The notes under the pieces are model-generated. The model was given only the letters and a program-made list of their open reading frames with translations. It had not been told where the DNA came from and searched no databases. Position numbers and translations under genes: made by a program. From Nocardia sp. NBC_00565 (lineage in GTDB: Bacteria > Actinomycetota > Actinomycetes > Mycobacteriales > Mycobacteriaceae), in assembly GCF_036345915.1 (NCBI RefSeq), contig NZ_CP107785.1, forward strand, positions 1,240,001-1,304,000: a DNA stretch of 64,000 nt. The letters are read 5' to 3'. How positions within the stretch are numbered: position 1 is the first letter of the stretch; each line of letters opens with the position of its first letter. Shown in pieces: positions 20,223-29,622 of this stretch.

Positions 20223-21371
20223 ATGCAGCGAGAGATCTTCGAAGCCGAACACGACCAGTACCGCGAAACGGTTCGCGAATTCCTGGCCCGCTACGCGACT
20301 CCGCATCAGGAGCAGTGGGAGTCCGACGGCATTATCGACAAGCAGCTCTACGTCGAGGCCGCCAAGTTCGGAGTGATCGGCTTCTCGGTTCCGGAGGAGT
20401 TCGGCGGGGGCGGGGTGTCGGGCGATTTCCGCTACAACGCCATCGTCGCCGAGGAACTGGCCCGGGCATCCTCGGGCGGTCCGGCCTTCACCCTGCAGAA
20501 CGATGTGCTCGCCCCCTACATGCTCGAGCTCACCAACGACGAGCAGAAGGCCCGGTGGCTGCCGGCGTTCGCGAGCGGCGAGCTGGTCGTGGCGGTGGCG
20601 ATGACCGAACCGGGTGCGGGTAGTGACCTGCAGGGGATTCGGACCTCGGCGCGCAAGGGCGGCGACGACTGGGTGCTGACGGGCTCGAAGACCTTCATCT
20701 CCTCCGGCATCCATGCCGACCTCGTCATCGTGGTCGCCCGCACCGATCCCGACGCCAAGGCCAGCGGTGCGTTCACCCTGCTGGCCGTGGAGCGTGGCAT
20801 GACGGGATTCACCCGCGGCCGCAACCTCGACAAGCTCGGTATGCACTCCCAGGACACCGCGGAACTGAACTTCGACCAGGTGCGGGTCCCGTCGGCGAAC
20901 GTGATAGGTGAGGTCGGTAAGGGATTTGTGCACCTGATGCGCAACCTGCCGATGGAACGGTTGTCGATCGCCGTCACAGCCGTCGCCTCCTGCCGGACGC
21001 TATTGGATATGACTCTCGAATATGTGAAGTCCCGCAAGGCATTCGGTGCGCCGATCGGATCCTTCCAGGCCAACAAGTTCGAGTTGGCGACCCTCGAGAC
21101 GGAGGTCGACCTCGCGCAGGTGTACGTCGACCGGTGCATCACCGCGTTGAACGCGGGCACTCTCGACGGGACCGACGCGGCCAAGGCCAAATGGTGGACC
21201 ACCGAACTGCAGCAGCGGTTGATCTACGCCTGCCAGCAGATGCACGGCGGCTACGGCTACATGATGGAGTATCCGATCGCCAAGGCCTACGCGGATGCTC
21301 GGATTCAGACGATCTACGGCGGTTCGACTCAGATCATGAAGGAAATCATCGGGCGCTCGCTCGGACTGTAG
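20223..21371 (+). CDS. Acyl-CoA dehydrogenase (FadE)
   Basis: A 382-aa FAD-dependent acyl-CoA dehydrogenase starting 7 bases after the ligase stop. It has the full set of landmarks: VAMTEPGAGSDLQG (FAD loop), KTFISSGIHAD, the GMHSQDTAELNFDQVRVP strand, RKAFGAPIGSFQANKFELA and the C-terminal YGGSTQIMKEIIGRSLGL. It catalyses the first, alpha-beta dehydrogenation step on the acyl-CoA made by the upstream ligase, passing electrons to ETF. Confidence 0.95.
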   Translation: MQREIFEAEHDQYRETVREFLARYATPHQEQWESDGIIDKQLYVEAAKFGVIGFSVPEEFGGGGVSGDFRYNAIVAEELARASSGGPAFTLQNDVLAPYMLELTNDEQKARWLPAFASGELVVAVAMTEPGAGSDLQGIRTSARKGGDDWVLTGSKTFISSGIHADLVIVVARTDPDAKASGAFTLLAVERGMTGFTRGRNLDKLGMHSQDTAELNFDQVRVPSANVIGEVGKGFVHLMRNLPMERLSIAVTAVASCRTLLDMTLEYVKSRKAFGAPIGSFQANKFELATLETEVDLAQVYVDRCITALNAGTLDGTDAAKAKWWTTELQQRLIYACQQMHGGYGYMMEYPIAKAYADARIQTIYGGSTQIMKEIIGRSLGL

Positions 21372-21384
21372 AAAGGAAAACCCT

Positions 21385-22530
21385 ATGGGTGCAGTAATTG
21401 TCGAGGCTGTCCGGACTCCGGTCGGAAAGCGCAACGGTGGTCTGTCCGGAGTTCACCCCGTCGACCTGTCGGCCGTCGTGCTGCAGGAACTGGTCAAGCG
21501 GGCGGGCATCGAACCCGAGCTGATCGAGGACGTCATCTGGGGCTGCGTCGGGCAGGTCGGTGAGCAGACCCATGACATCGCGCGCAATGCCGTGCTCGCC
21601 GCGGGGTGGCCGGAGTCGGTGCCGGGTGTGACGGTCGACCGCCAGTGCGGATCGTCGCAGCAGTCGCTGAACTTCGCTGTGGCCAGCGTGCTCGCCGGTC
21701 ATTACGAGGCCGTCGTCGCCGGTGGTGTCGAGTCGATGTCGCGGGTTCCCATGGGGGCGGCGGTGGCCGGAAGTGGCAGCCCGCTCAGCCCCAAGTTCAC
21801 CGAGCGTTACAACGCCTCACCGAACCAAGGTGTCGGCGCCGAGATGATGGCCGAGAAGTGGGCACTGTCGCGCACCGATGTGGACGCGTTCTCCGCTCGC
21901 TCGCACGAACGTGCCGCGGCCGCGCAGGACGCCGGTCTGTTCGACGCTCAGATCGTGCCGGTCACTTTGCCCGACGGAACTGTGGTGTCGAAGGATGAGG
22001 GCATTCGCCGCGGAACCACCGTCGAGAAGTTGGCCGGGCTGAAGCCGGTCTTCAAGGAAGACGGTGTCATCCACGCGGGCAACGCCTCACAGATCTCCGA
22101 CGGCGCGGCGGCACTGCTGATCGTCAGCGACGAGTTCGCGAGCAAGCACGGCCTGACGCCGATCGCCCGTGTGCACACTGCGGTCGTTGCGGGCGCTGAT
22201 CCGGTGATGATGCTCGGCGCCCCGATCCCCGCGACGGAGAAAGCGCTGCAGAAGTCGGGACTGACGGTCGACGACATCGGTGTGTTCGAGGTGAACGAGG
22301 CCTTCGCGCCGGTGCCGATGGCGTGGCAGAAGGAGATCGGCGCACCGGACGAGAAGTTGAACCCCAACGGCGGCGCCATCGCGTTGGGCCACCCGCTCGG
22401 CGGCTCCGGCGCCCGCATCCTGACCGACCTGATCTTCCATATGCGCCGCAACGACATTCGCTATGGTCTGCAGACCATGTGTGAGGGTGGCGGGCAGGCC
22501 AACGCGACGATCCTCGAGCTGGTGAAGTGA
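21385..22530 (+). CDS. Acetyl-CoA C-acyltransferase (thiolase), complete
   Basis: A 381-aa thiolase with all catalytic residues: nucleophile C88 (DRQCGSS), H336 (ALGHPLGG) and C366 (CEGGGQ). AAAGGAAAA lies before ATG 21385. It performs the thiolytic last step of beta-oxidation, releasing acetyl- or propionyl-CoA. It is the only catalytically complete thiolase in the window, in contrast with the cysteine-less proteins at 717 and 11419. Its stop shares one base with the next start. Confidence 0.95.
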   Translation: MGAVIVEAVRTPVGKRNGGLSGVHPVDLSAVVLQELVKRAGIEPELIEDVIWGCVGQVGEQTHDIARNAVLAAGWPESVPGVTVDRQCGSSQQSLNFAVASVLAGHYEAVVAGGVESMSRVPMGAAVAGSGSPLSPKFTERYNASPNQGVGAEMMAEKWALSRTDVDAFSARSHERAAAAQDAGLFDAQIVPVTLPDGTVVSKDEGIRRGTTVEKLAGLKPVFKEDGVIHAGNASQISDGAAALLIVSDEFASKHGLTPIARVHTAVVAGADPVMMLGAPIPATEKALQKSGLTVDDIGVFEVNEAFAPVPMAWQKEIGAPDEKLNPNGGAIALGHPLGGSGARILTDLIFHMRRNDIRYGLQTMCEGGGQANATILELVK

Positions 22531-23327
22531 TGACCGCGGCAACCGAGACCGGCGCGCTGGTCGAGCGCAAGGGCAACGTCGTCCTGATCACCATCAATCG
22601 TCCGGAGGCACGCAACGCGGTCAACGCCGCGGTGAGCACGGCCGTCGGCGACGCACTGGTAGAGGCCGAGAACGACCCGGAGATCCGCGTCATCGTGATC
22701 ACCGGTGCGGGCGACAAATCCTTCTGCGCCGGCGCCGACCTCAAAGCGATCTCGCGCGGCGAGGGCGTGTTCGCGCCCGGCAACGAGCACTGGGGTTTTG
22801 CCGGATTCGTTCGGCACGTTGTCAGTAAGCCGACGATCGCCGCGGTCAACGGCACAGCGCTCGGCGGCGGCACCGAACTCGCCCTCTCCGCCGACCTCAT
22901 CGTCGCGGCCGAGAGCGCCAGCTTCGGACTGCCCGAGGTCAAGCGCGGATTGCTCGCCGGTGCTGGCGGGGTGTTCCGGCTGCCGGCGCAGATACCGCAG
23001 CGCCTGGCCATGGAGATGATCCTCACCGGCGATCCGATCTCGGCGGCCACCGCCCGCGAGTACGGCCTGATCAACCAGATCGTGCCCGACGGCACCGTGG
23101 TCGAGGCGGCGCTCGCGCTGGCCGAGCGGATCGCTGTCAACGCCCCGCTGTCGGTCCAGGCCAGCAAGCGGATCGCGCTCGGCATCCAGGCGGGCGACCG
23201 TCCCGCCGAGAACGACAGGTGGGGTCATTCGGAGGCCGAGTGGGAGGGCCTGATGAACAGCGAGGACGCCAAGGAGGGCCCGCTGGCCTTCGCCGAGAAG
23301 CGCGCACCTGTGTGGAAGTCGCGCTAG
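22530..23327 (+). CDS. Enoyl-CoA hydratase (EchA-like)
   Basis: A 265-aa crotonase. ATG 22530 overlaps the thiolase stop by one base. It has ITINRPEARNAVN, the oxyanion loops SFCAGADLKAI and GTALGGGTELALSAD, GLPEVKRGLLAGAGG (with a catalytic-type Glu in LPEVK) and the tail GPLAFAEKRAPVWKSR. It hydrates the enoyl-CoA made by the FadE two genes upstream. A strong terminator follows at 23379-23415. Confidence 0.94.
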   Translation: MTAATETGALVERKGNVVLITINRPEARNAVNAAVSTAVGDALVEAENDPEIRVIVITGAGDKSFCAGADLKAISRGEGVFAPGNEHWGFAGFVRHVVSKPTIAAVNGTALGGGTELALSADLIVAAESASFGLPEVKRGLLAGAGGVFRLPAQIPQRLAMEMILTGDPISAATAREYGLINQIVPDGTVVEAALALAERIAVNAPLSVQASKRIALGIQAGDRPAENDRWGHSEAEWEGLMNSEDAKEGPLAFAEKRAPVWKSR

Positions 23328-23378
23328 CCGATCGAAAGCATTGTGTTCTGGTTGAAGTCGAGCACTGAAGCCAATCGG

Positions 23379-23415
23379 AGTCCGCCCCTGCCGATTCGAC
23401 AGGGGCGGACTTTTC
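23379..23415 (+). terminator. Rho-independent terminator
   Basis: AGTCCGCCCCTG (23379-23390) pairs perfectly with CAGGGGCGGACT (23400-23411) around a 9-base loop and is followed by TTTT. It ends the plus-strand operon 18671-23327 and can also serve the convergent livF gene. Confidence 0.92.
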
Positions 23416-23449
23416 GTCTGTGCGGGATCTCGGTGCTGTGTGTGGCCGG

Positions 23450-24175
23450 TCAGGCTCCGGTCTTGGCCTCCGCTGTGCCGAGGTAGGCCCGTTCGATCTT
23501 CTCCGGGTCGGCTGCCAGTTCGGCCGCGCTGCCGCGCAGCACATCGCGTCCGTGGGCGAGAACTATTGCCGTATCGGCGATTTCGAGGGCCAGCTGCACG
23601 TGTTGCTCGACGAGGATCACCGCGGTGCCCTTGTCGTCGGCGACCCGGCGGATCACGGGGAGCAGTGATTCGACGATCACGGGGGCCAAACCCATGCTCA
23701 GCTCGTCGATCAGCAGTACCTTCGGCTTCTGCATCAGTGCCCGTCCGATCGCGAGCATCTGTTGCTCACCGCCGGAGAGCATGCCCGCGGAGACCTCGAG
23801 CCGCTCGCCGAGCCGAGGAAAGTACTCGACGATGTCGGTGACGGCCGGACCCGAGCGTTTGCGCGCGAGCTCGAGATTCTGCTTGACCGTGAGGCCGGTG
23901 AACAGTGAGCGGTCGTCCGGCACCAGAACCAGCCCGGCCCGCGACGATGCCCGCGCCTGGCCGGGCTTGACGGAGGTCCCGGCGATGGAGATCGTGCCGC
24001 CGAGGCCGGGCAGCAGTCCGGCGAGGGTCATCAGCAGGGTGGTCTTGCCGGCGCCGTTGGGTCCCAGCAGGCAGAGCACCTCGCCCTCGGCGAGTGAGAG
24101 GTCGAAACCGCGCACACACGGGCGGCCCTTGGAGTAGCCGGCGTCGACTTCGGCGCATGCGAGAACCGTGGTCAT
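23450..24175 (-). CDS. livF: Branched-chain-type ABC transporter ATPase (LivF-like)
   Basis: A 241-aa ABC ATPase. Walker A GPNGAGKTT, signature LSGGEQQML and Walker B VLLIDE are present, with the LivF-type ending. ATG 24175 overlaps the stop of the upstream permease-ATPase gene by 4 bases. It would energise a HAAT-family importer. In catabolic islands such LIV-type systems take up acids rather than amino acids. No periplasmic binding protein gene is seen in the window. Confidence 0.93.
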   Translation of the reverse strand: MTTVLACAEVDAGYSKGRPCVRGFDLSLAEGEVLCLLGPNGAGKTTLLMTLAGLLPGLGGTISIAGTSVKPGQARASSRAGLVLVPDDRSLFTGLTVKQNLELARKRSGPAVTDIVEYFPRLGERLEVSAGMLSGGEQQMLAIGRALMQKPKVLLIDELSMGLAPVIVESLLPVIRRVADDKGTAVILVEQHVQLALEIADTAIVLAHGRDVLRGSAAELAADPEKIERAYLGTAEAKTGA

Positions 24176-26061
24176 GCGGACACCTCCGTGGGGGCATGGG
24201 TGGTGCCGAGGTAGGCGCGCACCACCTCGGGATCGGACTGGATTTCCTCGGGTGTGCCCTGCGCGATGACGCGGCCGAGGTCGAGTACCACGATCCGGTC
24301 GCAGATCTCGAGTACCAGTTCCATATCGTGGTCGACCATCAGCACCGTCACTCCCGCGTCCCGCGCTGCCTTCAACCGTGCACCGAGCCATTGGCTTTCG
24401 GTGCTGTCGAGGCCCGCGGCCGGTTCGTCGAGCAGAACGATACGAGGGCGTCCGGCCAGGGCGCGGGCCACCGAGACCAGCTGACGCTGCCCCTGCGACA
24501 GCTCGCTGACCGAACGATCGGCGACGGCGTCGAGATGCAGCACACCGAACAGGGCGTCGATATCGGGTGGACTGGATACCTCGCCGGGGCGTTTCGCCGC
24601 CGCGACGGTGCCGACGGCGACGTTCTCGCGCACCGTCAGATCGTCGTACAACTCGATGCCCTGGAAGGTCCGGCCGAGGCCGAGCCTGCTCCGTTTGTGC
24701 GGTTCGAGTCCGTCGACGCGCCGATCGCCGAGGGTTACCGTGCCCGATGCGGACGCGAAGCCGCTGACGGCGTCGATGCAGGTGGTCTTGCCAGCGCCGT
24801 TGGGCCCGATCAGACCGACGATCTCGCCGGCGCGGACGTCGAAGGTGACGTCGTCGAGTGCCACCACGCCGCCGTATCGGACGCCGATTCCCGTTGCGGA
24901 CAGCAGGATCTCGTCCGAGACCTCCCGCAGCCGCGTGGGTGCCTCGGGCACCGAGGCCAGGATCCGGTCCTCGGGCGCGGTGGTGCGCTTGCGGTGGAAT
25001 AGCCTGCGGGTTCGCAGCAGCCCGCGGATTCGCGCCGAATGCTGATGCAGGTGGCCGGCGAGGCCCTCGGGGAACTGGATGACCGTCAGCACCAGCAGGA
25101 TGCCGGAGATGATCGAGTAATAGTCGCCGAGGTGCAGGGCTCGGTCCATGAAAATGAAAAGGATTCCGCCCGCTCCGATGACGCCTGCGAGGATGCCGCC
25201 CGAAACGCAGGTGATGCCAGCGATGTAGACGATCGCGAACAGCCCGATACCGGCGAGGACCGAGAACGATTCGGCGGTCGCCACGGTCTGCTGATACCCC
25301 ATCAGCGCCCCGCCCAGCCCAGCGATGAACGCGCTGATGGCGAATGCCTTGATCTTGGTGCGGGACACGTCGATTCCCGACGCCGCGGCCGAGCGCTCAT
25401 TGGCCCGCACCGCGAGCATCGAGGCGCCGAGGCGGCTGGTCCGCAGCTTGGCGACGCCCACCGCGACCAGGACCAGTACCACAAGGCATACGATTCCGAA
25501 CGCGACCCGCGGATACGCTTGTCCCGCTCCGATGCCGAGGTCGATGCCGAACAGGGTCGGATTCTTGATGTGCGCGCCGTTCAGACCACCGTTGAGATTG
25601 CTGTTGCGGAACCAGAACGCGTCGAGAAACACCGCAAGCGCGAGCGTGACGACGGTGACGGGCAATCCGCGGATCCGCAGTGCCGGCAGTCCCACGACGA
25701 CGCCGATCACCGTGGCCGCGAGTGCCGCCAGGATGGGGGCGATCGGGAACGGGATGCCGAGGTCGCTGGTCAGTCGGCTGAGGGTGAATGCGCCGATGCC
25801 CGCGAGCGTCAGCTGTGCCAGCGAAATCTGTCCCGCGAAGCCGGTGACGACGACCTGCGACAGGGCGACCACCGCCAGGATCAGGGTGGTGATGACCGCG
25901 GCGCGGTACGTGTAAGCCACGTACAGGGCCACCGCGCCGGTGCTGAAGTTCACGACGCCCGAACTGCGGAACGTCATCACCAGTGCCAGGCCCAGCGCCG
26001 CGTACACGGCGCCGTTGCCCAGCCCCAGCGCCAGGTGTGTCAATAAGAAATCTAAGTTCAC
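24172..26061 (-). CDS. LIV-type ABC permease-ATPase fusion (LivH scrap-LivM-LivG)
   Basis: A 629-aa polypeptide. Residues 1-53 are the start of a LivH permease (GNGAVYAALGLALVMTF, VVNFSTGAVALYVAYTY). Directly after this comes LivM from its middle (LILAVVALSQVVVTGFAGQISL) to about residue 340, then a LivG ATPase (Walker A GPNGAGKTT, signature LSQGQRQ, Walker B IVLLDEPAAGLD). LivM-LivG fusions are common in actinobacteria. What is odd is that the rest of LivH (about 240 residues) and the LivM N-terminus are missing, as expected from an in-frame deletion. A working importer needs both permeases, so transport is probably lost or needs another LivH. It is divergent from the gene at 26278. Confidence 0.85.
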   Translation of the reverse strand: MNLDFLLTHLALGLGNGAVYAALGLALVMTFRSSGVVNFSTGAVALYVAYTYRAAVITTLILAVVALSQVVVTGFAGQISLAQLTLAGIGAFTLSRLTSDLGIPFPIAPILAALAATVIGVVVGLPALRIRGLPVTVVTLALAVFLDAFWFRNSNLNGGLNGAHIKNPTLFGIDLGIGAGQAYPRVAFGIVCLVVLVLVAVGVAKLRTSRLGASMLAVRANERSAAASGIDVSRTKIKAFAISAFIAGLGGALMGYQQTVATAESFSVLAGIGLFAIVYIAGITCVSGGILAGVIGAGGILFIFMDRALHLGDYYSIISGILLVLTVIQFPEGLAGHLHQHSARIRGLLRTRRLFHRKRTTAPEDRILASVPEAPTRLREVSDEILLSATGIGVRYGGVVALDDVTFDVRAGEIVGLIGPNGAGKTTCIDAVSGFASASGTVTLGDRRVDGLEPHKRSRLGLGRTFQGIELYDDLTVRENVAVGTVAAAKRPGEVSSPPDIDALFGVLHLDAVADRSVSELSQGQRQLVSVARALAGRPRIVLLDEPAAGLDSTESQWLGARLKAARDAGVTVLMVDHDMELVLEICDRIVVLDLGRVIAQGTPEEIQSDPEVVRAYLGTTHAPTEVSA

Positions 26062-26237
26062 CAGGTGCGCATTCAGACTCGGAGAACGGTCGCGCGTGGC
26101 AGTGGGGCTCGAACGGTCGGTCGACTCGGTTGCAATATCGAAAAATATCGCCTGAGCGCGGAAAATCGCTGAGCATTGCTAACGATTTCTGGTCGGCTAG
26201 AGGATCGCGGGCTGTGTTCTGCCCGATCTTGCACGGC

Positions 26238-26259
26238 ATAACATAGTGAACTATGTTAT
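26238..26259. promoter_or_regulatory. Candidate TetR-type operator, copy 6 (best, perfect palindrome)
   Basis: The core ACATAGTGAACTATGT (26241-26256) has perfect arms that extend to 9 bp on each side (ATAACATAG / CTATGTTAT) around the 4-base spacer TGAA. The core is the exact reverse complement of the copy at 38764. It lies in the divergent promoter region between the transporter (start 26061) and the enoyl-CoA hydratase (start 26278). Confidence 0.8.
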
Positions 26260-26277
26260 CTAGGTAAGACTCTGGCG

Positions 26278-28105
<1,828 letters not shown>

Positions 28106-28126
28106 CACTGTCGGGCAAGGAGCGCA

Positions 28127-28459
28127 ATGAGTATCGCTACCGCTGAGCAGGGCCGCCCCGTGGAGTTCCGCCGGGCCGGTGGCCTGCGGCTGGCGGGGGA
28201 TTACTGGGGGCACGACGGCGACCCGGTGGTGCTGCTGCACGGAACCGGACAGACTCGACACTTATGGAAGCGGACGGGTATTCACCTGGCGGCCAAGAGG
28301 TTTCGTGTCATCGCGATCGATACTCGCGGCCACGGGGACAGTGCGTGGGCACGGTCGGCCGCCGAATACGGCTGGGACACACTCACTCAGGACGTGCGTG
28401 CGGTCATCGACGAGATCGGGGAACCGGTCACCATCATCGGGGCGAGCCTCGGTGGCTAG
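28127..28459 (+). pseudogene. Alpha/beta hydrolase truncated just after the nucleophile elbow
   Basis: A 110-codon reading with a good ribosome site (AAGGAG) and normal family start: the oxyanion segment VVLLHGTGQTRHLW, DTRGHGDSAWA and the nucleophile elbow GASLGG, immediately followed by TAG. The catalytic Asp and His, found in the missing C-terminal 150-170 residues, are absent. The next gene starts 30 bases later. A deletion removing the 3' two-thirds is the simplest explanation. It is not expected to be active. Confidence 0.82.
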
Positions 28460-28489
28460 TCGAATTCGTTTGAGAAATAAGGAGTCCCG

Positions 28490-29269
28490 ATGGGTGAGAA
28501 GAACGACGGAGTCGAGGCCGAGCCGGTGCTGGTCACTCGCGAGGGCCATGTCGCGATCCTGACGCTGAATCGGCCCGATCGACGCAATGCGATCAATCGG
28601 GCCATGCGCAAGGCGATCAAGCGGGAACTGTGGAAGGCCGATGCCGACGAGGATGTCCGGGTCGTGGTGATTACCGGCGCTGGGAGCGCGTTCTCCGCTG
28701 GCGTCGACCTGCCCGAGGCGCTGACCGGTCCGCCACCGCGCACGGAGGGAACTACGCCGACCCAGGTTGTGCGCGCAATCGGCAAGCCGGTGATCGCTGC
28801 GGTCAACGGGCCCTGCTATACGGGAGCTTTCGAGTTCGCGGTGAGCTGCTCGTTCATTATCGCCTCCGAGCAGGCCGTATTCGCCGACACCCACGCCTCG
28901 ATCGGACTGCTGAACGGCTGGGGCGGCAGTGCGATGCTGCCCCGGATCGTCGGATTGCCGGCCGCGATTCAGATCATCCTCAGCGGCGATCCGATCGATT
29001 CCGCGACCGCGCTGCGCATCGGTTTGGCGAACGAGGTCGTGCCGCACGAGCAGCTGATGCAGCGGACTCTCGCGATCGCGGAATCCATTGCGGACAGCCA
29101 CCCGGTCGCGGTGCAGCGAATGCTGCGCCTGCTCAAGGAGGGCGCCGGCGCGTCGGTGGCGCATGCACTCGGCCTCGAGGCGGAGGCCTCGGCGTCCTGG
29201 CGGCCGGACGGCAAGGATATCGGTGATCGCTTCGACAAGCGCCCGGCCAAGTCGAGCTCGGATGCCTGA
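28490..29269 (+). CDS. Enoyl-CoA hydratase/isomerase family protein
   Basis: A 259-aa crotonase with AAGGAG before ATG 28490. Landmarks are LNRPDRRNAINRAM, the oxyanion loops AFSAGVDLPEA and GPCYTGAFEFAVSC, and ASIGLLNGWGGSAMLP. It is the last intact gene of the unit starting at 26278. Its stop overlaps a tiny ORF (29262), see the entry at 29262-29456. Confidence 0.92.
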   Translation: MGEKNDGVEAEPVLVTREGHVAILTLNRPDRRNAINRAMRKAIKRELWKADADEDVRVVVITGAGSAFSAGVDLPEALTGPPPRTEGTTPTQVVRAIGKPVIAAVNGPCYTGAFEFAVSCSFIIASEQAVFADTHASIGLLNGWGGSAMLPRIVGLPAAIQIILSGDPIDSATALRIGLANEVVPHEQLMQRTLAIAESIADSHPVAVQRMLRLLKEGAGASVAHALGLEAEASASWRPDGKDIGDRFDKRPAKSSSDA

Positions 29270-29456
29270 GCCGGCTGCGCCGAGGTATGCCGACGAGCTG
29301 CGGACGGTGCCACTGTGAGTGCACTGCTGCTCGACGGTGTGCTTGCGGTGGCGAACCAGCTGGCGACGTCAACACCGTCGAGGGGCAGCCCGGATCTGCC
29401 GCACTGAGCGAGGCATATCGGGTTGCCGCGAACAAGCTGCTGCTGCCCGACCGCTG
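29262..29456 (+). pseudogene. Micro-ORFs with stop/start overlaps, probable gene scars
   Basis: An 18-codon ORF (MPEPAAPRYADELRTVPL) begins inside the end of the preceding hydratase gene. Its stop overlaps a GTG at 29315 that opens a 30-codon ORF (VSALLLDGVLAVANQLA...). One frame over, ALSEAYRVAANKLLLPDR runs to a stop at 29456 and looks like a real protein end. Overlapping starts like these are typical of operon genes, so these look like remains of one or two deleted genes. I do not recognise the families. Confidence 0.45.
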
Positions 29457-29570
29457 AACCGGCTGAGGCGGCAGGGCGGGCTGGGCATTACTGCGCGGGC
29501 GCACACGTGGTGCTGCGTCCCTTTCCGTCATCCGGGACTTCCGCTCTGCACCCTCGGACTGTAATCTATG

Positions 29571-29586
29571 ACTAAGTTAACCTAGT
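29571..29586. promoter_or_regulatory. Candidate TetR-type operator, copy 7
   Basis: ACTAAGTTAACCTAGT is a near-perfect palindrome (ACTARG-TTAA-CYTAGT) aligned with the ACATAG-type sites. It is 37 bases before the fused acyl-CoA dehydrogenase gene. The gap 29457-29570 shows nothing else. Confidence 0.55.
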
Positions 29587-29622
29587 GCTTATTGAGATAG
29601 CTGAGGAGGCGTGGTGGGATCG

